Of a stretch of 64,000 bases of DNA, positions 12,893 to 23,772 are shown piece by piece. Position numbers and translations under genes: made by a program. The notes beneath the pieces are model-generated. The model was not told the DNA's origin, ran no database searches, and saw only the letters and a list, made by a program, of their open reading frames with translations. The DNA is taken from the NCBI GenBank assembly GCA_032622095.1, contig CP136067.1, positions 63,374,893-63,438,892 on the forward strand. The letters are read 5' to 3'. The DNA comes from Siphonodentalium dalli (taxonomy: Eukaryota; Mollusca; Scaphopoda; Gadilida; Siphonodentaliidae). The first letter of the stretch is position 1; each line of letters opens with the position of its first letter.

Positions 12893-13760
12893 AGTGGAAG
12901 ATTGCAAGCAGCTGATTGCCAGATGATCCTCGTTTGGTCGGGCAATTTGCAAGCTGAAGAGATCCTGGACACCATCTAATACTTTCTACTCCTTTTCTTT
13001 CTTAGCATTGCTTGACAGCACCAATATCTATTCTGAGATAAATTAATTTTTACCAAATGGGTTGAATGAACAGCCTCTACAAGGCTTTTATTGTCAACAT
13101 ATGCAGTTATAGGCAGGGGCGCCGGAAGCATCCAAGGGCAGAGCCTACAAAAAGGGCACTTTTCCGCAAAAAAGGGCATTTTCTCCGCAAACTCGGGAAA
13201 ATAACCATAAATTCATTGTGGCAAAAATCCCTATTTTAATGGTATTTGTCGGTTTTTATGGCCGTTTTGTGATAAAATTGACAAAAAATTAATATTCCTT
13301 GTGAAATTGGTGGTATTTGGACCAAAAAAGTCACATTTTGCTATAAAAACACGAGATTAAACACACAAAAATCATTTTCTGTCTCCAGAAAAAGGGCAAG
13401 TCCTGCCCCCGCTCGCCCCCCTTGGTCAAGGGCAGGGGGGTCAGCTGCCCCCTCTGCTCCCCCTCTTCCGGCGCCCCTGGTTATAGGAAAACTGGATTTT
13501 TCCATGTTACATAATTTGGAAAGTACTTTTCGAGTGTAAAAAGCTTCTTCAATGCCTTATTGTAAACTCATTGCTTCTGCAGTTAGTGTTGAACGTACAA
13601 CTCTTCTGATCTTGTGACAGTTCCATGATATTATATATGAAAATTGTTCCTCATTGACAGTGAACATAACATGTGCCATCGTACTAATCACGCCATCCGG
13701 AAAGATAGCATAAGCTGCATCTGTGTACAACAAGAACTTCCATATATTGTTTGAAGGATG
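12893..13760 (-). pseudogene. Copia-type RNase H, interrupted
   Basis: Downstream of the RT on the minus strand, 13488-13760 encodes a segment with TDAAYAIFPDG and RRVVRSTLTAEAMSL. Past the MITE at 13114-13479, the frame continues with YVDNKSLVEAVHSTHLV and RWCPGSLQLANCPTKRG. These are RNase H blocks of copia Pol, which removes the RNA strand during reverse transcription. An in-frame stop follows the AEAMSLQ block, and the last part is out of frame. The protein sense runs straight across the MITE when one copy of its duplicated target is ignored. Confidence 0.7.
13114..13479. mobile_element. hAT-like MITE, 8-bp duplication
   Basis: This 366-bp element has terminal inverted repeats CAGGGGCGCCGGAAG / CTTCCGGCGCCCCTG, flanked by the direct repeat GTTATAGG at 13106-13113 and 13480-13487. 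An 8-bp duplication and CAGGG-type ends are characteristic of hAT elements. It has no transposase. It sits inside the RNase H region of the copia-type element and is therefore younger. Confidence 0.85.
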
Positions 13761-13768
13761 TCAATATA

Positions 13769-14230
13769 GCTGATGGGGTCATTGTCACAAGGTTCCGGTA
13801 ACATTCGTAGCCAGCTTTTTAAATCGATCACAAATGTAGCCAGCTTTTCTACGGCGATCACATTTGTAGCTAGCTTTTCATATTCATGCGAGCCTCAATG
13901 AACAAGATTAGGTTAGTCTCATTTTTCTGAGTTGATGAATGAAAAACAACATAAATTTTAATTTGATATTAGTTCATCTAATAACCTGAGGTTTCCGATC
14001 AATGTCGTTAGATGCTCGAATTATATTCCAATATAAGTTGATAATTGAAGTCAGTTTTGGAGCATGATGTCGATATTTTAGTCACGAATGCGCTGACGTC
14101 ATATTTTGTGCCATATAAAGCATGGAATTAGAAAAGCTGGCTACGAATGTGATCGCTGGCTACATTTGTGATCAATTTAAAAAGTTGGCTACGAATGTGA
14201 CCGGAGCCTTGTGACAATGACCCCATCTGC
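13769..14230. mobile_element. Mutator-like MITE, 9-bp duplication
   Basis: This 462-bp element has long inverted ends (about 70 bp or more, few mismatches) starting GATGGGGTCATTGTCACAAG at 13772 on the left and inverted at the right end. Internal repeats of ACATTCGTAGCCAGCTTTT are present. The direct repeat GTCAATATA flanks it (13760-13768 and 14231-14239); a 9-bp duplication points to Mutator-like elements. It separates RT from RNase H of the copia-type Pol. Confidence 0.8.
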
Positions 14231-14231
14231 G

Positions 14232-15205
14232 TCAATATACGGAAAATATATTTTTGAATGCTCGAGAGACAGATTTGAGTTTTGACAGCACTTTGATAGC
14301 TTTAAGCAGATCACAAACTTGTCTTTTCGGGAACTTAGAACTCAACTCTATGAAATCAAAAGTGACATCTGGTCGTGTTCCTTGTACAATCCAATTCAAA
14401 CTTCCAACTATTGATCGCAAATCGGTATATTTCTCCAGTGACAAGTCATCATTTTTTCATGAAGCTCTTTCTGGTGATATCTTGACAGTTTTCACTCCTT
14501 CAAGAGAATTGCTCTGTTCCAAGATGATTCCTTCACTCGACTGCTCAGTGCCAAAACCAACATAAGAAAACTTCACTTCCTCTATTTTCCCAGCCACAAA
14601 CCTACTTCGAAGACCATTGATTACTTTGGTGTTAAATTCCATATTTCCAGCATGCAGAAAGGCATCAACATGGCTCACCAAAAGTGCTTGGAGTTGACCT
14701 TTTGAATCCATTTTGTAGAATAATGATGGATCTAATGATGATTTTTCACATCCAAGATTAGAAAGTTCTGCAACCACACTTTGGTAGAATTGTCTGGCGG
14801 CATCATTTAAACCATATAAACATCTCTTCAATCTCCATAATTTCCCCACATCGTCTGCCTCTTTTGGTGGTTTATCACTTCTCTTTCCAACTGATTCCCT
14901 TGCAGAAATGCTGATTTAATGTCTGTAGATTTAACACACCATTTGAAATTCACTGCTAACATTAGGTACAATCTGAGAGAAATCTTGCTGATAGTGGGAG
15001 AGTCTCTCTGCACATTTGTGTCCTCCTCAAAGTCATGAGCAACAAGACGTGCGCTAATGTCATCATCCTTATAAGAAAGTACCCATCTAGTTGATGTAGC
15101 CATTTGTACCCATCTAGTTGATGTAGCCATTTGTCCGCAATCATCTACTTCCTCATATGTGTTGAATGTTTTTAGTTTTTCAAGCTCCAACAGTTTAGCT
15201 TTCAC
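14232..15205 (-). pseudogene. Copia-type reverse transcriptase, broken
   Basis: Minus-strand blocks in order: KSTDIKSAFLQGNQLEREV (first catalytic Asp region), LKRCLYGLNDAARQFYQSV, LLVSHVDAFLHAGN (the catalytic YVDD/HVDD box), and LRSIVGSLNWIVQGTRPDV. Copia RT copies element RNA into DNA in cytoplasmic particles. The box reads VDA instead of VDD, so an essential aspartate is lost. There is a frameshift near 14,870 and an in-frame TGA at 14454-14456. A 27-bp direct duplication (15080-15106, 15107-15133) inserts nine residues near TSTRWV. The copy cannot be active. Confidence 0.8.
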
Positions 15206-15860
15206 ACATTCTGGTTGGATTCGCTAATAACGTCCCAATCAAGAACTTCCAAGTTTACGCTCTTTTCAACACCATTTACTTCCTGAATATTATACATTCT
15301 GTAAAAGCAAAAACACAGGGGTGAAAAAATCCGCCCAACCGGGGCCCCACCAATCCCCTTACCTGCAAAAAAAAAAATCTTTTCCTCCAACAAATTGTTT
15401 GCCCATCCCCCTTTTCAATAAGTTTTACATTTATAGCTGGTTTTTTTTAATGGAATATTTTTATTATACATTAGTTTATTTGATCCTGCGGCTTTTCCAG
15501 CTCTAATAAGAATTACAGCAGACGTCCATTCATCATTTTTATTTCCACGAAACCTTATTTTGTCACCTGACTTCAATTTCGAAATACTAGACTGCATGAG
15601 TATGCTCGGTCGGAGTGCTCGGTCATCAATCATCATGTCCACGCTTACAGATGTTGCTTCCTCTCCATTTTCTCCACTTTCTTTCCTGTCACCAATTAAC
15701 TCATGTGATCCTGAATCATTTGAATGCTCAACAGTCTTGTTTTAATATGGGTGACACCTTCACATGTACGTCACTCTCTGTATTATCTTCACTATTTGCA
15801 TTGTTCATATAATTATTAGCTTTAAACAGTCTGTAGTGGAAACTCTGACAAAATATCCCC
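15205..15860 (-). pseudogene. Copia-type Pol linker region
   Basis: The minus strand between integrase and RT has the segment LKSGDKIRFRGNKNDEW followed by a RAGKA block (about 15480-15570), and further on VNLEVLDWDVI (15225-15260). I recognise these as the spacer between integrase and RT in animal copia elements. A low-complexity insertion and frame changes at 15300-15440 break it. Confidence 0.5.
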
Positions 15861-15875
15861 CATGACGAACAAATA

Positions 15876-16721
15876 TCACTTTCCCATCTTGAAAAACAAC
15901 CTTTCTATGACCAAACCATTTGTCCTGTCCATCTCGTTTGTAGAAACTCTATCGCCATTAACAAATGATTGCTCTGCCGCACGCACTTTATTTGTTAACG
16001 CTCGACTAATACTTTCATCAGTTTCAGATTGGATAAATGCCTGATGTGCTGTATGAAGCACATTTAAATGTATAGCAAATACTTCACTAGTAGTTATACC
16101 ATCCATTGCTGGTGGAGTGTCTGTGATAATATTTGGAACATTAGGATTAGGGTTGATTCCAAATATTAGTTGATAGCTGCTGAATCCATTCCACATTTGC
16201 AACGAATTAAGAGCCATATTTGCCCAACCTAACATAACATCATCATGTGTGTTGACTTTATCTGCCTTTGGCTTTAGTAACATCGAGTCTGTTAAAGCAT
16301 GTACTCTTACACATAATTCATTTTGGAAAGGACTGTATGCTGCAGTGGTGCATACTTCAATATTCAGTATTCCTGCCACTTCTCTCATTTCCTCTGAATT
16401 AAATTCACCACCATTGTCATGTATTGACATCATAACTCCAAAAGTTTTAATCCAATGTTTGATAAGCTTGTCTATTATTTCACTGGAAGTTTTCCTCTCA
16501 ACAAATACTGACAATGTCAATCTTGACCACATATGTATAATATGGAGAATCCATTTATTGTTCCATTTCTTTTGGTCAATTGCAACCTTCTCATTAAATT
16601 CTTTTGCCATTGGAAGTGATACCACTGGCCTTGGAGGAATTACAGCATACATTTTGCAAATGTCACATTTCTCATGGATTATTTCTATTAATCCTTCATA
16701 CGTACACGTCCTTCCATACAC
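15876..16721 (-). pseudogene. Copia-type integrase, catalytic Glu lost
   Basis: The 281-residue frame has CDICKMY (C-C half of the zinc site) near residue 20, KVAIDQKKW (first catalytic Asp), MMSIHDNGGEF (second Asp) and then AAYSPFQNELCVRVHALTDS, where the family normally has CER. The third catalytic residue, glutamate, is valine here. Integrase joins element cDNA to the host genome. Upstream, across a frameshift near 16,725, the minus strand encodes KLHRQFGHTMTQHL, the His half of the HHCC zinc site, and TSSGHYCICLEK. Confidence 0.8.
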
Positions 16722-17569
16722 CAGTATCCTTTAAAATGGTACTCAAATGTTGTGTCATAGTATGTCCAAATTGTCTGTGCAATTTGAGAAGAACATTGTA
16801 GACCTCTTTGTCACTTAAGTTGGTTAAGTCCACAGCAAACATGTCGTTCATCATCTCTTTCTCTAAACAGATGCAATAATGTCCTGACGAGGTACGTTTA
16901 AAATTACCTCTTTTCCAAGTATATTACACTTGATTACAGTTACAAATGACTGCTTTATTTTGTCAAAGTAATCCATATATTCCATCACTGATGACAAGAC
17001 CGCTTTCGCAGATTGCTGCTTCCTGCGGTCAAGTCGCTCGGTATAGATTTACTGAGTGTTTGCAATTGGCGACATAGAGAATAGTTTCTCAACTTTAATA
17101 ATTGAATAACATTGTAAACAAGAATATTCACCACAGTGATTGATAACATGGAGACTTTAGCTCGTTATATTAAGATTGTCAATCGAAGCGAGAAAATTAT
17201 CGATTTTAAATAGTGATATACAATTTTCTTTGATAGGAACCGGAAACGGAACGAAAGGTTGAAATAAATCGAGACGGTGACATTTGGTTCGCACTATCCA
17301 CAGTTATATGTTGCTTTTATCCAGTGAAATATATTGTAAGCTCAATCTTATGAAGAGAAATAAATTATTTTGTCCTTAAAATGTGTGAGAATCAATCAAA
17401 AGATCCGATTTACAGAACATTTTGTTCTGGAATTTAACGATTCCGCCATTTGACATTACCGTATGTTGCAGAGATCATGCATGCGCACACTGTACAATTT
17501 AAATCTTTACAATTTCGATGCAGTAAAACACGATAAAATAACTTAATAAATTTCCTATTGTTGACGATC

Positions 17570-17594
17570 GAGGCGGGCTATAAAAAGCCCGCCT
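17570..17594. repeat. GC-rich perfect hairpin
   Basis: GGCGGGCT and AGCCCGCC face each other across ATAAA, a short perfect stem just inside the right palindrome array of the 5.4-kb element. Its function is unknown. Confidence 0.5.
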
Positions 17595-17797
17595 TGAAAA
17601 AATCTCCTTGAAGTCCCCCGAACCAAAAACAGTATTCAGTCATTTCGTGAAATGACAGGGCACTAATTTTAGTCATTTCATGAAATGACTGGAAATTTCA
17701 GTCATTTCATGAAATGACTGACCCCCACAGTCATTTCACGAAATGACTGAAGATTTTAGTCATTTCACGAAATGACTGGTTTCACAATCTGACTGTA

Positions 17798-18997
17798 ACA
17801 TATACAAGTACTTTATGCAAATACTAAATAGTGGCTTGTTTCAGAAGTTGAAACATGTGTATGCAATTGTCTACCTAATGCGATAGCAATGGCATCTGAC
17901 TCAAAGTATTGCCCCTGAGTATGGCACTATTCAGATTTTAAGCATCTGAGTGTACTCAATTGTACTCAATTGTAAGTTCAAATTCAAGGTATCTAGGTTT
18001 AAAAGCGAAAATGACCCATCACCGATTGACATCGCTAACACAGTTGGCTACCTAAATTTAACAAAGTGCCATAATTGTATGACTAAACCCAAAACCTACT
18101 GTTTGTGTCAGTTTCAGATTGGCTCATCCAGTCCAATAACTACCTGATACAATGTACTAGTACAGGCCTGGTAAGAATGGCAACTGAAGTCTACATTAAT
18201 TTAAATATAATATGTTCATGAATAGGTGCCACTAACAACAAAATTTATGACAAACAGTCCCTGCCTTTCCAATATTAATCTATGAGAAGTAGAAACTATT
18301 ATTTGGTCCAGGCTGAACAAAACACAAAGCAGCTGATATTAAATTACGTAACTGCAAATGCGGCCGTGATCACTATAAATCTCTGTGCATGTATCTGGAA
18401 ACCAGAGCCCGATCACGGTACACGAAAACTATTTTCTTAGCTTCCACATTGCTGAATGCATCGATTACCAAATGATACATTCTAGTGATGTACTATTTCA
18501 TTGTTGACGACATCCAACTACGCCCCGACGATGACTAAACTAGTGCAATTTTGTCAACCCGAGTAGCGACTAGCAGAACAAAACATATTTTGTGTAATGG
18601 CAATACACACCTGGTGTGTTATTCCTAGCAAATCAGGTCTTTTCACAAATGGCAACTGGTTTGCTAAAGTTTTCATTATTATTGTTTAAGAACTAGTGCG
18701 CCTATTGAGACCCGTATGTTGTATTCGATATTTGTGATCTGTACAATAAGTACAAAATAATGTCGCCATTATGTAAATGACCTTTATCAGGTATACTGTA
18801 TGTGCAGCACCTCCCAAAGGCCATAAGCAATCGCAACTTCACAGATTATCGTTCTTGGAATTTGCGTAGAAAATCAGAGGTACAGGCATAGATGAAGGAT
18901 TGATTTTAGACTATGTTACCAGTCAATTGAAGCCATAATAAATGACGTCTCTAGCGATTTGCACAAATCAGGAATTATATTTTGCTACCAATCATGC
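17798..18997. other. No gene seen
   Basis: Intron sequence with no recognisable exon or element. The short frame at 17950-18147 has no family features. Confidence 0.4.
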
Positions 18998-19000
18998 TAA

Positions 19001-19368
19001 GTGTAACTTCAGACGACCACGATACAATCGTAAGTGGAGGAATCGGGCCCGACGAGATTGTAGATAGTTTGTTCAGACGATTGCGATGTCACGTGCATTA
19101 TGATATCGTAGGTTGTTCTAAAGCATGTGATTGACTACCCTACGATCATTCCCAGCTACGATTTTTTTTACGTAAACACGGCTGCGATTACGTCGCAAGT
19201 GGAGGTATCCAAGGCTACGTCACGATTTCGCATCTAAAATCAAACAGTGTCTGATATTATTTTATGACCTACGATTTTGACATGCGCATGCGCAGTCCAG
19301 CTACCGGTTACCTCCTACGACGGAAATCTTTCCACTTACGATTGTATCGTGGTCGTCTGAAGGTACAC
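19001..19368. mobile_element. PIF/Harbinger-type MITE, TAA duplication
   Basis: This 368-bp element has inverted ends beginning GTGTAACTTCAGACGACCAC (left) and GTGTACCTTCAGACGACCAC (right, complemented), extending to about 38 bp. It is flanked by TAA at 18998-19000 and 19369-19371. A 3-bp TWA duplication is the PIF/Harbinger signature. The interior repeats CTACGAT/ATCGTAG motifs and has no transposase. Confidence 0.8.
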
Positions 19369-19371
19369 TAA

Positions 19372-19647
19372 GGGCATCTGTGTCACTCTCGTATGATAAC
19401 AGAAGTTGATGTTGATGGCAATTTCACCCAATCAATCAGTTTATTTCTCATAAACCTATACACAACATATAGGTATGGAGAATTATCACAATAATAGAAG
19501 ACAAATAGGATCTTATTAAGTACACGATCATTTTAGAATCAATAAATCAATGCCCCACTAACTCGGAGTCTAGGATAGTGGAATATGACTTATTGACGTA
19601 TATAAGCCTATATATATACCTGACGTATGTGTCACATTAGCCACACC

Positions 19648-19648
<1 letters not shown>
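19372..19648. other. No gene seen
   Basis: Short unique stretch before the AT microsatellite. Confidence 0.4.
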
Positions 19649-19691
<43 letters not shown>

Positions 19692-19950
19692 TAAAGTAGT
19701 GTAGCCGTATAGGTCTGATTGATAGTTGGGTTGAAATAAATGGTAACACCTTTAAGACCTATTGTATATTTTTTTCTCACGAGCTTTCGTCTAACATAGA
19801 CTTTATCAAGTGACAGACAAACGAGAAATCGTTTGTCTGTCACTTGATAAAGTCTATGTTAGACGAAAGCTCGTGAGAAAAAAATATACAATAGGTCTTA
19901 AAGGTGTTACCATTTATTTCAACCCAACTATATATATATATATATATAAA
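19649..19950. repeat. 102-bp perfect inverted repeat between AT microsatellites
   Basis: Arms 19723-19824 and 19829-19930 appear identical when complemented, around a 4-nt GAAA centre. TA repeats flank it (19651-19690; 19929-19949). Each arm carries CTTGATAAAG, a short stem (GTCTA-TGT-TAGAC), then CGAAAGCTCGTGAG. This resembles the CUGAUGA - stem II - GAAA core of hammerhead ribozymes found in terminal repeats of Penelope-like elements, with two substitutions in the first box. I infer a Penelope-related terminal repeat dimer; activity is unlikely. Confidence 0.7.
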
Positions 19951-20923
19951 GGATGTTACCAAAAGCATAGCGTAAGTTTGTGCTACCAGCACTTTAACAT
20001 GGTAGACGGGCCTATAATAATTTGCTAGAAGTCTAAGTGAATGCATAATTCCTCTCAGATTCATCAGTTCAGTGTGAAAGGATTTGAGACAATGTGAAAA
20101 CAGGTCTATGTGAACGACATTAATGCCTCCGACCTACATGGATACTGTCAGATATACAATCAATTAGTGTACCTATGCCTAATACAGTAATGTACTGTAT
20201 TATATCTTTGAACATGTGATAGACCAATCTTCTGATATATTTCACTTAATATGGGAACTTACGCTTCTATATATATATGTAACAGGCAAGCGAGTCCTGA
20301 CATACATGTAAATACCGAGCTGTGATCCCATTTGAATTAATGAATTATACTTGCAGTATTGTCATGTCAATTCACAGCTCAATTGGCCCAGCGATGTTAC
20401 AAGCATATCCACTGCATATAATTTCATTGATAATCGTATGAGAATTGTCAGCACATAGTGTAGAGTGATGATCTAGGTCACACCTGTATTTGGCTCATGA
20501 TTCTAATCGCTTTCAAGAATCAGCAAGCTGTGAAAAACCTGATCCTGCGCAGTCGATAAATTGACCTAACTGTGCTGAGCTATCGAAGAACATCGCATTA
20601 TACATTATACGCGAATCCGCAGTGATAGAATGACCCACATGCTATATAGTCCAATGCCGATTTTACATCATGGACAACAAACAGGCCGAAAAATGACGTC
20701 ACAGTGACCTTTGCGAAATTGTCGACTGCATGTGCCATTTTATGATATTCATATAGATATGTATGTGATTCTAATATTGGCTAATTATTTTGCGAAACAG
20801 CTGTTTGTAGACAACACATTTGACACATTTAATGCAAATAACGTGTTCCATACCCAATGCGATGGCATGCATACCATACTAATTTGCATAAATATGCCTT
20901 CTATATATATATATATATATATA
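19951..20923. other. No gene seen; TA microsatellite at end
   Basis: No exon recognised. A (TA)n tract occupies about 20901-20923, immediately before the first Helitron-like end. Confidence 0.4.
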
Positions 20924-21270
20924 CTAGCAGGTGACCCAACTTCGTCCGGGCTTTGACCTTGAATTGACCATTTTTAAGGTCAAGGTCAGATTGGGGTAAC
21001 GATTTGACCCGTCCAAAACACTCCCCGGACAAAAGTAGCCCTAGGTATAAAATTTCGTCAAAATCCGTCCGTTTTACCCAATTTTACCTTGAATTGACCA
21101 TTTTGAAGGTCAAGGTCTGGTCGGGATCACGATTTGACCCGTCAAAAACAGACCCCGGACAAAAAGTACCCCTAGGTATAAAATTTCGTCGAAATCTGCG
21201 TTTTACCCGATTTGACCTTGAATTGACCATTTTGAAGGTCAAGGTCAGGTCGGGGTAACGATTTGATGGT
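20924..21270 (-). mobile_element. Helitron-like element, minus orientation, truncated
   Basis: On the minus strand the 3' end reads a GCCCGGACGAAGTTGGG hairpin, TCACCTG, then CTAG followed by T, a canonical Helitron terminus. Inside are three diverged units containing TTGACCTTGAATTGACC. The 5' TC end was not found, so the right limit (about 21270) marks where the repeat fades. Confidence 0.65.
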
Positions 21271-21675
21271 TAGAAGGCCTCGCAAGGGATGAATTAAGGC
21301 CGAAGTGATTTAGAGTGACAAAAATGACGATGTCGGAAATAATAAGATATCTCGAACCCGGTGGTCGTAGAATTAAATTTTTCATGGGAAAATGGACAGA
21401 CTCCACACTTTAATTGTATTAGGCAATTATTGAAGAGACATAAACGCATTTATTAACAATTTGCCAGCCTTGGGAAGATTTGTAGAAGCGAGTTCTATGC
21501 AATGGAAATGCATGCATATTTCCTATGCAACGGTTTAACAGTGTCTAAATGCTCTTTATCAACGACACTGTGGATACGAACGCTCTTTAACTATCACGCG
21601 ATTAACCCCCACAATTCCAGTGGGAATGGAGAATGAGTGCCCGGACTTCTCAAAAGCAATGCGACGACACACATA
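21271..21675. other. No gene seen
   Basis: Intron sequence between the minus-strand and plus-strand Helitron-like copies. No feature recognised. Confidence 0.4.
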
Positions 21676-22271
21676 TCTATTATATATTTTGAAAGATCTG
21701 TGTGTGTATCTGTCTGTGTGTGTGTGTGTAATCGATGAACTCAAAAACGACCGACCCGATTTCGATGAAACTTGGTACGTGGGGGTATTTTCGGCCGGGG
21801 GTTAACATAGGCCTATTGATTTGCCTGTGCGACGTGACCTTGACCTTGAAATCGGGTCATTTCAAGGTCAAACGCCCGAATATCACGGGATTTCGATGAA
21901 ACTTGGTATGTGGGGGTACTTTCTTATAAGCATATTCATTTGCCCGTGCGACGTGACATTGACCTTGAAATCGGGTAACTTCAAGGTCAAATCGCCAATT
22001 TTGATGGGATTTCGACGAAATTTGATACGTGGGGTTACTTTTGTCCACTGATTGTTTTGGACGGGTCCAATCGTGACCCCGACCAGACCTTGACCTTCAA
22101 AATGATCAATTCAAGGTCAAATCGGGTAAAACCGGATGGATTTCGACGGGCACGTTTGTCGGGTACTTTTGTCCGGGCAGTGTTTTTGGACTGGTCAAAT
22201 CGTGACCCCACTTGACCTTCAAAATGGACAATTCAAGGTCAAAGCCCGGACGAAGTCGGGTCACCTTCTAG
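21676..22271 (+). mobile_element. Helitron-like element H2
   Basis: It starts TCTATTATATATTTTGAAAG directly after an A and ends with hairpin and CTAG (22268-22271) followed by T: 5'-TC, 3'-CTAG, insertion between A and T, as Helitrons do. The interior has a GT-rich microsatellite, then diverged units of about 130 bp (GATTTCGATGAAACTTGGTA ... TTCAAGGTCAA). No Rep/helicase is encoded, so it is non-autonomous. Confidence 0.75.
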
Positions 22272-23044
22272 TCTATTATATATTTTGGAAGATCTGTGTG
22301 TGTCTGTGTGTGTGTGTGTTCGCGATGGACTCGAAAGCGGCCTAGCCGATTTCGATGAAACTTGGTATGTGGGGGTATTTTCGGCCAGGAAGTGGCATAG
22401 GCCTATTAATTTTCAGATCCGAGGTCAACTTTTCACATGCCAAGGTCAAATCTGTTTTTATGCTGTGTTACGGGACTTTCATTTGAGTTCGGTGCTTACA
22501 AAACCATTCGAAACAGCGCGAATAATAAAATGCCAGTCATAATAATGACACTGTGAGAATCTTTCGTGTTTCCTCTTTCCAACGATATATAATGCGTATG
22601 TATCCGTTTTAGTTATCTGCCTCAATTATCAAGAAGAAGTGGTACTATCTTCCATCAGGATAAAAACAATGCGTAACTTCTATGACGTCGTTAGAGGTCA
22701 TAACGTTAGATCACGTTAACGCTTAACCGGCCGATGCATTTGACTGTTTCAGACGTCTCAAGTGGCGATATCTCGGGCACCGATGGTAATTTATCTTTAC
22801 GTTGAAACTTGATAATTAATGAGCGTGTGTATATGAGGCGCATTTATATACTTGAGAAACTGGGGATTTTTACGGATGAAATTTGATGCATAGGGTATCT
22901 CGGTATCCGCTGGGCCGATTTCCCGGTATCTGCTGGGCCGATTTCCACCATTTTTGGGGTGTTGGTGTTTGACCCCACCTGACCTTGACCTTCAAAATGG
23001 TCAATTCAAGGTCAAAGCCCGGACGAAGTCGGGTCAGCTTCTAG
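22272..23044 (+). mobile_element. Helitron-like element H3
   Basis: It starts TCTATTATATATTTTGGAAG immediately after the CTAG of H2 and ends with hairpin plus CTAG at 23041-23044. Its middle (about 22460-22900) is unlike H2, suggesting captured or recombined sequence. Non-coding. Confidence 0.7.
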
Positions 23045-23772
23045 TCTATCTCTTCTATATATTTTGAGAACTCCTTGTATTCGAGAGATAGCCCACACCC
23101 TCCGGACCTCAATGATATGATCGTGAATGAGTATTGATATACCCCACTAAACTTTGACAAACACCAGTAATGGTGTGTAGATCATTTACATATATCTCCT
23201 ATATATTTTGATACAATCTATCTAATTTACATATCTCTCTTATATATTTATGTTTGTGTGTGTGTTGTACTTCATACAAATCTACGATTCTCGACCGATC
23301 GGGACGAAACTTGGTACGTGTGTGTAGTTTGACCAGGCGGTGGTCGTTGTCATATTGGCGAGCCCGTGCGACGCCCGTGCAGCGCATGCGCACACGAGAT
23401 CTCGGAAACCGTTGGAGCTATCGACTTGCAATTTGCTATGTGAATGTATCTTGCGTCGGGTACAAATTTTATCGGGTCGTCGAGCCCGTGCGACGCCCGT
23501 GCAGCGCATGCGCAGACGAGATCTCGGAAACGGGTGGAGCTATCGACTTGAAATTTGCTATGTGAATGTATCTTGCGCCGGGTACAAATTTTATCGGGTC
23601 GCCGAGTCCGTGCGACACCAGCTTCGCGCATGCGCAGACCAGATCTCGGAAACGGGTGGAGCTACCGGGTACAAATTTTTCTTATTGAAACGCGTGGAGC
23701 TAAAAATTAAAAAAAAAAATTAAAAAAATGTTATGTTTCGGACAAGCCGCCGGTGGCGGGCTAACCTGCTAG
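23045..23772 (+). mobile_element. Helitron-like elements H4 (truncated) and H5
   Basis: TCTATCTCTTCTATATATTT at 23045 begins a copy without a recognisable end. Near 23190-23232 further 5'-like starts (TCTCCTATATATTTTG, TCTCTCTTATATATTT) appear, the last opening H5. H5 has about three internal units of roughly 128 bp marked by GAGATCTCGGAAACGGGTGG and GAGCCCGTGCGACGCC. It ends with hairpin GCCGCCGGTGGCGGGC, TAACCTG and CTAG at 23769-23772. Confidence 0.65.

Larger units (their letters stand above)
12893..17040 (-). mobile_element. Ty1/copia-type retrotransposon remnant, nested insertions
   Basis: Reading right to left, the minus strand shows the copia Pol order: pre-integrase zinc region (about 16726-17040), integrase (about 15876-16725), linker (about 15205-15860), reverse transcriptase (14240-15205) and RNase H (12893-13760). 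This integrase-before-RT order distinguishes copia from gypsy elements. Two MITEs interrupt it (13114-13479 in RNase H; 13769-14230 between RT and RNase H). There are also several frame breaks and a 27-bp tandem duplication at 15080-15133. I could not identify LTRs or gag, so the copy is truncated or too eroded. Confidence 0.8.
12355..17797. mobile_element. 5.4-kb element with palindrome-array terminal inverted repeats
   Basis: The left end reads GTCAGATTGTGAAACC followed by two copies of the palindrome AGTCATTTCATGAAATGACT, one degraded (to about 12425). The right end carries at least five copies (about 17637-17780), then GGTTTCACAATCTGAC, the exact complement of the left terminus. Both flanks also contain CTTGTATAT. 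The pair therefore looks like matching ends of one element whose interior was later invaded by the copia-type element. The only other coding hint inside is the KRBA2-like fragment at 12439-12705. Superfamily unknown. Confidence 0.5.

Noticed and set aside
23199-23723. Arg-rich frames such as RRPCSACADEISETGG
   Set aside because: These are repeats of the H5 internal unit read in different frames, also seen in H9.
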